Below the pieces are notes generated by a model. It did not search any database. It saw only the letters and a program-made list of their open reading frames with translations, and had not been told where the DNA came from. A stretch of DNA of 64,000 nt, from the NCBI RefSeq assembly GCF_017377575.1, contig NZ_JAFREM010000006.1, positions 26,214-90,213 of the forward strand. The letters run 5' to 3'. The position numbers and the translations under genes are program-made. Every line of letters starts with the position of its first letter. The first letter of the stretch is position 1. This stretch comes from Candidatus Enterococcus moelleringii. Lineage in GTDB: Bacteria > Bacillota > Bacilli > Lactobacillales > Enterococcaceae. Positions 57,465 through 64,000 of this stretch are shown here, piece by piece.

Positions 57465-58787
57465 TTATTTACCGATACGTGAAACCAATTGTTTAACGAT
57501 TTTATCTGTATTACTATCTGCGGCTGCACCTTCTAAGCCCCAGCCAGTTGAATCTTTGATCGCTGTTTCAGTTGCTTGAATCGCTTCTAATTTAACAACT
57601 AAATCGAACGTAGCATTGGTGTATTCAGTACTCAAATTTTCACCAAAGATTAATTTCTTCAATAAATCAGCAGTTGTTTCTCCGCCTTTTAATGTTCCAG
57701 TGTAGTAGAACCAGCCATCATCTGCATTGTAGACCCATTTCTTAGCTGCAGCTGCTGCAACAGTTTCATCTGTTTCATTTGGATTCAATGCTGCAATGTT
57801 AGTAATTGCATTTCCGTAACCAACACGAATATGGTTTTGTTTAACACTTCCTTCAGACAAACCTTTCAAATCTGCTTGTACGCCTTTTGCTTCATTATTC
57901 GCAGTTGGAATAAGATCAGCATCAGTCGCTGGTGTAGGATTTGGTAGTGTCTCAGGTGATACAATTCCTAAAGTAGCTTCTCTATAGTCATAATTAACAC
58001 CGTTACGGTTGCCTTGTGTTCCTAGCAAAGCGTGTCCTGTAACTGTTGTTTCGCCCACTGGTGCTAAAGAAGATTTCGCCCAGTTGACAACTGCGTTCTT
58101 ATAACCATCAGCATAGTAACCATATGTTATATCGGAAACTGTAAAGCTCCAGCCAGTTGCAGATTCAGTTCTGTCTTTCAATTCACCAGTAGGTACTACT
58201 GAACCCTTCACTTGCTGATACTTGCCTGGCGCATATTCATGCACTAAAGCAGGAGTCCATTCGGCCGTTATAGATTGATGTATATCTGAACCTACTTTTC
58301 CACCTTTTACAAATAACTTAACTCCTGGTTCTAATCCAGTTACTTGAGTTGTTGGATCAGTAGTCTCTGCAAATCCGCTACCTGCACCAATCGTCACTGC
58401 ACTAAACTCTACGGGTACGTGAGAAGCTAAAGTATTTTCAGCATTAGGATCAAATTTTGCTCCTGGAACTGAATTTGGGCTGAATGTGATAGCACCTTTG
58501 TTTGTCAAATGTTTCAGCACTTCTTCATAAGACACCCGTACAAATACACTTGCATCTCCCGAGTTAGTAACACTTACTTCTTTTGTTGCTTCAGTTCCTG
58601 GGATCATTGGTTTTGGTTCCCATTTTTCATTCACGGTTACAGTATCGTTTACCACCTTGGCAGATTTCACCCGGTTAACCCGTTGTTCTTGCGAAGTAAT
58701 CCAGGCAAATGTTCCTGAGAGAACCGCAATCAGCGCTAAAGCTGCTGCTGCAGCCATTAGCTTTTTCTTCTTACTGTTGTTCTTCAT
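57465..58787 (-). CDS. Major SipW-type exported protein of cluster 2
   Basis: A 440-residue exported protein: Lys-rich start, hydrophobic 11-27 and 'SGTFAWITSQEQRVNRVKSAKVVNDTVTV', matching the SipW-type processing region. The core domain follows: 'PMIPGTEATKEVSVTNSGDASVFVRVSYEEVL'. The long remainder is rich in Ala, Thr and Gly and contains no Cys, as is usual in fibre subunits. No anchor. It is the largest of the SipW-type proteins here and lies directly after the signal peptidase gene, so I regard it as the probable main subunit. Confidence 0.8.
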   Translation of the reverse strand: MKNNSKKKKLMAAAAALALIAVLSGTFAWITSQEQRVNRVKSAKVVNDTVTVNEKWEPKPMIPGTEATKEVSVTNSGDASVFVRVSYEEVLKHLTNKGAITFSPNSVPGAKFDPNAENTLASHVPVEFSAVTIGAGSGFAETTDPTTQVTGLEPGVKLFVKGGKVGSDIHQSITAEWTPALVHEYAPGKYQQVKGSVVPTGELKDRTESATGWSFTVSDITYGYYADGYKNAVVNWAKSSLAPVGETTVTGHALLGTQGNRNGVNYDYREATLGIVSPETLPNPTPATDADLIPTANNEAKGVQADLKGLSEGSVKQNHIRVGYGNAITNIAALNPNETDETVAAAAAKKWVYNADDGWFYYTGTLKGGETTADLLKKLIFGENLSTEYTNATFDLVVKLEAIQATETAIKDSTGWGLEGAAADSNTDKIVKQLVSRIGK

Positions 58788-58849
58788 TTCTTTTCCTCCT
58801 ATACATTCTTTTTCCTTTTTTTTATATAAACACTTGTTAAAACAAGCGG

Positions 58850-59818
58850 TTATACCCTTTTTGGATACCTGTTTCCTTTATTTGCTTTACTAACCGTATC
58901 TGGCTGTAAAAAGTAGGCCTTGAGCACTAAAAAGAACCCGAAGGTCGATAGTACACATACCAGACATAACCAGAGATTTTCCTGTACGAAGGATAAGACA
59001 GTGCCCATTCTCGGAATGATAAAAGTAACCTTGCCATACACACGACTGGCATCAATCGGCGGGTCGTTGCTTTCATTGGCATCCCCTTTGGTCACAATGT
59101 AGTCGCCTTCTTCGCCATTCAGTTCGGTTAGGCGTTCCACCATTCTATGGGTTAAGTATCTGTCGCCATCGCCCACTTGGAAGGTCACGATGTCCCCTTC
59201 TTTGACCTCGCTGCCATCCGTCATCTTCACCAGGACAATATCCCCAGAATAAAAACCCTTGGAAGTCGAATCCGGCTGTGTCGCCATCGAATCCGTTAAG
59301 ACCTGATAGAAGCGATAGCCGAAGATCGCAGCATTCGATTTCTCACTAAACGCAAACATCAACGAGCTGAGCAATATGCCAATCGTAAGTGTGTAGAAAA
59401 ATAAGTTATACACAAAGAGAAAGATCTTCCGATTCGTCGAATTCTTCGCTTTCTGCAACGGCGGCGGCCCTTGCGGATAATCTGCTGGCCGTTGCGGACG
59501 CGGTCTTGACTGGGGTCGGTCGTACGCATCATAGGCTGGCGGCCTAGCAGGTCGAGGATTACGATAATGATCTGGTGCAGGTCGTTGCGGACTTCGCGGA
59601 TCTGGTCGTCGTTCACTTGGCCGTCGATTAGGCGAACCTCGATACTCTCGATTCACCGGACGTTGTGGATAAGGTCGGCCCCGATCTGGGTGATCCTCAT
59701 ATTCGTAATCATCGTCATACCTTCTAGCAGGTCTTCTGTTGGAAGGGGGGCGCTCGCGATACGGCGGGCGGTCGTCGAAATCATAGTCACGATCTCGGTA
59801 ATCACGTTGTCTCGTCAT
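58850..59818 (-). CDS. ER-type signal peptidase I with Arg/Pro-rich N-terminal extension
   Basis: A 322-residue protein. The first about 125 residues are low-complexity (Arg, Pro, Asp, Tyr), predicted disordered and cytosolic. Two membrane segments enclose the catalytic part: Ser in 'YQVLTDSMATQPDSTSKGFYSGDIVLV', His in 'DRYLTHRMVERLTELNGEEGDYIVTKGDANESNDPPI'. The Ser/His pair shows the SipW type. Usual SipW enzymes have about 190 residues, so the extension is exceptional. It may interact with the coiled-coil protein of the cluster or with the membrane. First of the fibre genes of cluster 2. Confidence 0.87.
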   Translation of the reverse strand: MTRQRDYRDRDYDFDDRPPYRERPPSNRRPARRYDDDYEYEDHPDRGRPYPQRPVNREYRGSPNRRPSERRPDPRSPQRPAPDHYRNPRPARPPAYDAYDRPQSRPRPQRPADYPQGPPPLQKAKNSTNRKIFLFVYNLFFYTLTIGILLSSLMFAFSEKSNAAIFGYRFYQVLTDSMATQPDSTSKGFYSGDIVLVKMTDGSEVKEGDIVTFQVGDGDRYLTHRMVERLTELNGEEGDYIVTKGDANESNDPPIDASRVYGKVTFIIPRMGTVLSFVQENLWLCLVCVLSTFGFFLVLKAYFLQPDTVSKANKGNRYPKRV

Positions 59819-59831
59819 AGTTCCCCTTCTT

Positions 59832-60917
59832 TCATTGTGCGATTCGGTTGCCTGATAGCTGCTTAGCTGGTCGTTGAGCGTCGGGCGTAATAATAATCAC
59901 CGGCTGCTTGGTTTCGCTCACTCGTACTCCGTAACTAGTTTCTTCACTTGCCTCTAGAGGCTCCGTTGCTTCTGTCATCTCTGACTGTTGTTCACCCGAT
60001 CGACTTTCTTCTATAGAAGAAATGGGTATTTCCGCAGTATTCGGCTCCAGATCGTAACTAGTTAATTGATAGGTTTCTATTAGCGCGTTTAACTTTTTGT
60101 CATAAGAAGTATCTGTCGCATATTTCCCAGTTAGCGCTTTGGTTGCTTCTTGGTAAGTAGCAGCTGCCTCTTTCCAAGTCGCTTGATAAAATCCTGGATT
60201 ACCAGAAAGCCCGTTCTTCAAAAGTGCTGCATAATCCTCCAGTGATTCCTTGTAGCTGGGGTATTGCCGAAAAGCTGAGTTAATCGTATACAGCTGACCG
60301 TTCCCTTTATCTTCTTGGGTATTGAACTTCACTTGTTTCCCCTGATAACTCCCTTTAATACCAAACAAATTATGATGCGGGGGGCGTGCTAATTGACTAT
60401 TGCCTGATCCAGTTTCCAAGATTGCTTGAGCAATCATGACTGATGCGTAGAGTCCTTCATCCCAGGCAATCTGTTGTGCATCCTTGCCAATAGTTTGAAT
60501 AAATTCTTCGGTAGTCTGATTCCTCACCACGGAGAACTGATAGTTTTCTTCCACCTTCTTTGGTGTGGCAGGTGGTTGAATCACTTGCTGGACTGCTTGT
60601 ACCGAAGGTTCTGTTGTTGCTTCGATAGATTCACTGGAAACAGTTGATTCAACTGTTTCCGTGCTGGCAATTGGTTCCTCTTTAGCAAAACTGGATGATC
60701 CTTCTTCTTTAACAGAAGAATCCTTCACCGAACTCTGTTCCACCGGCAGGCTGCTTGAGGTGATTTCATCGGACGAACTACTGTCCAATTCCTGTTGGAT
60801 CGCTGGATTCTGTTGTTCGCTGGATTCTTTGGTTTCCGCTGAAACCGACCGTTTAGCCTGTGCCTGACACCCTGTTAACAGCAAACAACTGATAAGCAGG
60901 AGAACCTTACTCTTCAT
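59832..60917 (-). CDS. GH73 glucosaminidase lipoprotein
   Basis: A 361-residue lipoprotein: lipobox 'LLLTGC' with Cys at about 17; a Ser/Glu-rich linker of about 100 residues; a glucosaminidase (GH73) domain from about 130 to 285 with 'FIQTIGKDAQQIAWDEGLYASVMIAQAILETGSGNS' (catalytic Glu in AILETGSG), 'HNLFGIKGSYQGKQV', and 'FRQYPSYKESLEDYAALL'. It would cut glycan strands near the membrane, perhaps opening space for the surface structure. It overlaps the small membrane protein gene by 11 bases. Confidence 0.9.
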   Translation of the reverse strand: MKSKVLLLISCLLLTGCQAQAKRSVSAETKESSEQQNPAIQQELDSSSSDEITSSSLPVEQSSVKDSSVKEEGSSSFAKEEPIASTETVESTVSSESIEATTEPSVQAVQQVIQPPATPKKVEENYQFSVVRNQTTEEFIQTIGKDAQQIAWDEGLYASVMIAQAILETGSGNSQLARPPHHNLFGIKGSYQGKQVKFNTQEDKGNGQLYTINSAFRQYPSYKESLEDYAALLKNGLSGNPGFYQATWKEAAATYQEATKALTGKYATDTSYDKKLNALIETYQLTSYDLEPNTAEIPISSIEESRSGEQQSEMTEATEPLEASEETSYGVRVSETKQPVIIITPDAQRPAKQLSGNRIAQ

Positions 60918-61224
60918 TGGGCTTCCGCCTTTCCTGCGGCGGCCGATTCCCTTGACGTCCTCTCGGTCTTCTTGGACGAGCAGCCGCTTGCTGCAGCTTC
61001 AGAAGAATCGCATGATAATGCAGCGCAGTCACCCGTAAATACAAGGCCAAAACCATGAGCAATAACAGTAGGAACAATTGGCTGACCGTAACGACTTCTT
61101 GAAAATCGGTAAAGTAGAAGAAAATACCCAGCACCAACACACCTAATAAAACCACCAAAGAGAAGAGCCAGTAGACCCAATACCAAAAGGTATACCATTC
61201 GATTTTTTCTTGTAATGTCTTCAT
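60907..61224 (-). CDS. Small two-helix membrane protein
   Basis: A 105-residue protein with two hydrophobic segments (about 15-40 and 48-66) and a basic, Arg/Pro-rich tail ('RPRRPRGRQGNRPPQERRKP') that resembles the extension of the cluster's signal peptidase in composition. No family recognised. It begins one base after the P-type signal peptidase stop and overlaps the GH73 gene, so it is clearly part of the operon. Confidence 0.7.
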   Translation of the reverse strand: MKTLQEKIEWYTFWYWVYWLFSLVVLLGVLVLGIFFYFTDFQEVVTVSQLFLLLLLMVLALYLRVTALHYHAILLKLQQAAARPRRPRGRQGNRPPQERRKPNEE

Positions 61225-61728
61225 TTATTCGTTGTTCCCCTCTTTGACAATGCCTAAAATTTGTTTTTCTGGAACTAAGCCGAAAGTCCGACTATCCTTT
61301 GAAATCATGCGGTTATCTCCTAAGACAAAATAGTAGTCTTCCGGGATCGGCTCATTGGCAATCTGTTCCCAAACGAAATTCTCAGTTTGATTGGCAAACT
61401 CATCCTTAATAGGAAAGCCGTTGACAAAAAGCTGTCCACTATGATAATCAATCCGCTCACTAGGTAAGCCGATCACCCGTTTTAAGTAGATATCTTCGGG
61501 ATCATTTGGCGGATGCAGAACCACTACATCGAAGCGTTCCGGCTTATGATGAGCCTTTACCTGAACTACTTCTTCTTCCCAAAAGGTGGGATTCATCGAT
61601 TCGCCGCTGACAAAATACTTAGGATACATCCAGTGATAGCCTCGGAATAGTCCAAAAAACACGAGATACAAACTAACAAAAACGGTGGTTAATTTCGCCG
61701 GAAAGGACCATTGATAGAAAGACTTAAT
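61225..61728 (-). CDS. P-type (Ser/Lys) signal peptidase I
   Basis: Bacterial leader peptidase. Nucleophile Ser in 'YFVSGESMNPTFWEEEVVQVK', general base Lys in 'DIYLKRVIGLPSERIDYHSGQLFVNG', and the C-terminal 'YYFVLGDNRMISKDSRTFGLV' box. The full membrane segment is recovered only if translation begins at the ATT codon at 61728, which follows GAGG by seven bases. A TTG at 61671 would cut the segment short (148 residues). An in-frame stop lies immediately before ATT. It differs in type from the three Ser/His enzymes and may handle the Sec-type signal peptides of the cluster. Confidence 0.82.
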   Translation of the reverse strand: MKSFYQWSFPAKLTTVFVSLYLVFFGLFRGYHWMYPKYFVSGESMNPTFWEEEVVQVKAHHKPERFDVVVLHPPNDPEDIYLKRVIGLPSERIDYHSGQLFVNGFPIKDEFANQTENFVWEQIANEPIPEDYYFVLGDNRMISKDSRTFGLVPEKQILGIVKEGNNE

Positions 61729-61737
61729 CCTGCGACC

Positions 61738-62889
61738 TCAGCCAACCTCCTCAGCATTTTTAGCTGGCGGATCTTTTTGTTCCCGCACCATCTTTTCCAA
61801 CACCGAACTCTCGCCTTGGAGCAAGTCAAAATAGGCAGCCTTACCTAGAAGGTTGTCGTAGTCCATCTTCATTAACTTCACATAGGGTTTTCTAAACCAT
61901 GGACGAGCATGAACCTTGGCTCGTGATTCAATTACTTGGCATTCATAAATAACAAAGTGGATATCTCGAGCCGAAAAATTAGCCTTAATCTGCTTGACCT
62001 GATCACGTTCATAGACCAATTTATTGCCAGTGACAGTCATCTTCTCAGTCTTGTTCACCAGTTCGCCATTCAAGTTCCACATCTCTTCCAAAAAGCGAGC
62101 TTTTTGAAGTAAGTAGGTATACTCTCTCAAGCTGATCTTGATGCGTTTGTCCCAATCATTTTCTTCTTTATGCTCTTGATTGAAGTATTGAATCCCGCTG
62201 TAAAGCATGGAAAGTTCCAATTTTTCGATCACCATTTCCAGCTTCTGATTGACTGCCCGAAGCCGGGCTTTGCTTTGATTGCCCTGTTTGATTTCCTCTT
62301 TCTTGACCAAATCTACCGAGTTAACGACTTCATTGGTTTTTACTTCTGCCTGTTTAACTGGTTCGCTTGTTTTTTCCGGCCTTGACTTCTTTGTGGCGTA
62401 AAAGTTCTGCTCAGCTAATTCCTGAATCAGCTGTTCACCATGCTTTAATGCTTCTTCAGCCGACATCGCAAATTGTTGGGCCAGACTCTCTTCCAAATGA
62501 ACCGCAAAGGGAAAACCACTCTTGCGTGAAACTAAAGGAACAAAATCAAAGCGAAACATTTGCTTGTCATACTTGGGTTTCTCCGTTTGTGCTTTAATCC
62601 AAGCAAACTGGGGAAAGAACTGATGAATGGCTTGGTAAAAACTTTTCCAATCAAACTCACCAGGTTCTAGCAAAAGCTCCAAGTGATAGCTGCCGTCCAT
62701 CCATTGAAAGAGCTGTTGGAAATGACTTCTAATCTTCTCTCGTTGCCCATCATTCAAACTGCCTTCTGGTGCATATAAGTATTCACAAGATTTCTCAATA
62801 GCGACTATCAAATCTGTACTAGCCAATTCGTCACTCATCTTCGGTGCGGGGGTGGGATACAGTGCAACTTGACTATTGAATGCTTTCAC
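61738..62889 (-). CDS. Cytosolic protein of unknown function in cluster 2
   Basis: A 383-residue soluble protein without signal peptide or membrane segment. It is rich in Lys and Glu, with a predicted helical middle (about 165-250: 'KKSRPEKTSEPVKQAEVKTNEVV', 'KLEMVIEKLELSML') and no catalytic motif. I do not recognise the family. It sits between the coiled-coil protein and the signal peptidase, spaced by 18 bases on one side and with only nine bases to the next start on the other. It may form a cytosolic platform for the system together with the coiled coil. Confidence 0.6.
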   Translation of the reverse strand: MKAFNSQVALYPTPAPKMSDELASTDLIVAIEKSCEYLYAPEGSLNDGQREKIRSHFQQLFQWMDGSYHLELLLEPGEFDWKSFYQAIHQFFPQFAWIKAQTEKPKYDKQMFRFDFVPLVSRKSGFPFAVHLEESLAQQFAMSAEEALKHGEQLIQELAEQNFYATKKSRPEKTSEPVKQAEVKTNEVVNSVDLVKKEEIKQGNQSKARLRAVNQKLEMVIEKLELSMLYSGIQYFNQEHKEENDWDKRIKISLREYTYLLQKARFLEEMWNLNGELVNKTEKMTVTGNKLVYERDQVKQIKANFSARDIHFVIYECQVIESRAKVHARPWFRKPYVKLMKMDYDNLLGKAAYFDLLQGESSVLEKMVREQKDPPAKNAEEVG

Positions 62890-62907
62890 TGCGCTTCATC
62901 CCCTCTG

Positions 62908-63789
62908 TTACTCTTCATCTAACAGGTTGTCGCTGTTAGCTAGTAATTTAGCGAAGAATTGTGCCGTCTCATCTTGAACCGTCCGTAGACGCTTGCGGTA
63001 ATTCTTGATTTCCTGCTTCATTACCCGCAGTTCCAACGCTGAATCGTGAAGCATTTGATCAGCGTCTTGTTGGGCTTGATTACGAATCCCCTTGGCTTCG
63101 TATTCCGCACGTTCTAAAATTTGTCGTTCTTGTTTCTTCGATTGCACTAAGATGCCCGCCAGTTCATCCTTCATGGCTTCATTCGCTTCTTGCGCTTGTT
63201 TGAGTTCTTTGATTTCTTTTTGTGCCGCTGCTAAAGCTTCTGCTTGGGTCTGCTCAGTTTGATTCAGCTGCTTAGTGCTTTGATCCAATTGATCCATCAA
63301 TAATTGGATTTGTTTGTCTTTCTCTGTCTGCAGATTTTGAATTTGCTGCTCATTACCAGCTTGCAGGTTTTGAATTTGCTGCTCTTTTTCTGCTTTCAGA
63401 TTCTGCAGCTGTTGTTCCTTATCTGCTTGTTGGTCTTGCAGCAGTTGATCTTTTTCGGTTAGAGTCGTTGCCATCGTTGTCAGCTCAGTCTGCTTGACCT
63501 CCAGCTGATGCTTCAGCTGAGCCACCGTTTCTTCTAAACGATCGACTTCTTGTTGAAGCGGTGATTCAGTCGGTACCCGAAGATCTTCTCTAGATGGCGC
63601 CGCCCCTTCATCAAATTCAGCATCATTGCGGGTACGTGCACGCCGTTCGCCACGGTCATAGCCCTCTTCGGAATAGGTCTCATACCCATAATCATCCTCG
63701 TACCCTTCGGCATCGTACTCATCGTAGAAATATTCCTCTTGTTGCGGGTCTTGATACGCTTCTTTTTTCTGTTTGCCAAATCCAAACAT
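62908..63789 (-). CDS. Coiled-coil cytosolic protein, DivIVA-like design
   Basis: About 293 residues. A 'MFGFGKQKK' start and an acidic Tyr/Glu/Asp-rich stretch (about 15-65) precede a long coiled coil (about 75-290). Within it are short tandem repeats of the type 'EKEQQIQNLQ' (about 120-165). The end 'ILERAEYEAKGIRNQAQQDADQMLHDSALELRVMKQEIKNYRKRL' resembles the C-terminal coiled coil of DivIVA-type proteins, but no DivIVA N-terminal lipid-binding domain is seen. ATG 63789 has GGAGGAGG upstream. First gene of cluster 2; a scaffold role is inferred. Confidence 0.65.
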   Translation of the reverse strand: MFGFGKQKKEAYQDPQQEEYFYDEYDAEGYEDDYGYETYSEEGYDRGERRARTRNDAEFDEGAAPSREDLRVPTESPLQQEVDRLEETVAQLKHQLEVKQTELTTMATTLTEKDQLLQDQQADKEQQLQNLKAEKEQQIQNLQAGNEQQIQNLQTEKDKQIQLLMDQLDQSTKQLNQTEQTQAEALAAAQKEIKELKQAQEANEAMKDELAGILVQSKKQERQILERAEYEAKGIRNQAQQDADQMLHDSALELRVMKQEIKNYRKRLRTVQDETAQFFAKLLANSDNLLDEE

Positions 63790-63921
63790 GCAGGCTCCTC
63801 CTCCAATACAATCCGTTTCCTTTTTCACTTGATTATCTTTGTTAATAAGCCGCCATTTAATGACTCCCTCTCCCACCCGTGCTATAATTTTTACTGACGG
63901 TAAAATTTGCCCGGTCTTTAT

Positions 63922-63942
63922 CTTGGTCTTGAAAAGACCAAG
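63922..63942. repeat. Short hairpin upstream of cluster 2
   Basis: CTTGGTCTT and AAGACCAAG pair perfectly over nine bases around a three-base loop. It lies in the likely promoter/leader region of cluster 2. No T-run follows, so a terminator is unlikely. Confidence 0.5.
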
Positions 63943-63975
63943 AAGCCCGCTAAAAAGACTGTCATACCAATAAAA

Positions 63976-63999
63976 AAGAGCCCCCGCTTGACGGGAGCT
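63976..63999 (-). terminator. Terminator of a gene beyond the right edge
   Basis: On the minus strand AGCTCCCG pairs with CGGGGGCT followed by CTTTTTT, as expected for a gene coming from the right whose end is outside the window. Confidence 0.65.
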
Positions 64000-64000
64000 G

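Overview
The window looks like chromosome of a low-GC Gram-positive lactic acid bacterium, most likely Enterococcus or a close relative. The clues are an RNase J2-type nuclease, an Mga-family regulator, LPxTG and FPxTG wall-anchored proteins, a SagA/p60-like secreted peptidase, phosphotransferase systems with a LevR-type sigma-54 activator and a matching -24/-12 promoter, and AGGAGG ribosome sites. The genus is inferred from gene content only. I saw no rRNA, tRNA, CRISPR array, insertion sequence or prophage.

Layout. (1) 1-8.6 kb: housekeeping and stress genes (partial tadA, YxeA-like protein, acetyltransferase, YugP protease, PhnA, NrnA, CBS/HTH regulator, YbaK deacylase), then an MFS drug exporter whose 3' end is tandemly duplicated, divergent from an AbrB/RelE-type toxin-antitoxin pair. 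(2) 8.6-20.8 kb: a catabolic island read leftwards: zinc alcohol/polyol dehydrogenase, PTS IIA-IIB-IIC of the galactitol type, LevR-like activator, a form-IV RuBisCO-like protein, and an acetoin-dehydrogenase-type complex (E1 alpha, E1 beta, free lipoyl domain, E2 core without a subunit-binding domain, E3). A sigma-54 promoter, a candidate enhancer and a cre-like site lie upstream. Both the IIC and the activator carry single-base frameshifts at homopolymers. (3) 20.8-24.7 kb: RNase J, a hairpin element, a deacetylase-fold protein lacking metal ligands, and a membrane-bound XRE regulator. (4) 24.8-29.3 kb: surface cluster 1, with two ER-type (Ser/His) signal peptidases, three SipW-dependent TasA/camelysin-like proteins and an LPQTG-anchored partner. 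(5) 29.8-34.2 kb: asd, an LCP-family protein, a HigBA-type module, CsbD, an esterase and a DsrE-like protein. (6) 34.3-41.6 kb: a 1.5-kb-residue-scale FPKTG-anchored adhesin with five Ig-like repeats, its receiver-like winged-helix regulator, and an Mga-type regulator. (7) 41.7-48.9 kb: a 2-hydroxyacid dehydrogenase/class II aldolase pair, a sortase-like protein, and a lantibiotic-immunity-type LanFEG transporter with its two-component system. (8) 48.9-63.8 kb: surface cluster 2, fifteen genes all read leftwards: coiled-coil protein, unknown protein, P-type signal peptidase, small membrane protein, GH73 lipoprotein, ER-type signal peptidase with an Arg/Pro-rich extension, three SipW-type secreted proteins plus an LPQTG protein, a 1053-residue lectin-like protein, a small membrane protein, a membrane-anchored resolvase-like protein, a receiver-like regulator and an NlpC/P60 peptidase.

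How the parts work together. The island probably imports and phosphorylates a polyol or sugar, oxidises it, passes the keto-phosphate to the RuBisCO-like protein, and ends with oxidative cleavage by the Aco-type complex to an acyl-CoA. The substrate is not deducible from sequence. The two surface clusters look like self-contained export and assembly systems for fibre-forming or matrix proteins, each with its own signal peptidases. Cluster 2 also has wall hydrolases, a polar or scaffold-type coiled coil and dedicated regulation. I consider the RuBisCO-like island and surface cluster 2 the two most likely under-described systems here.
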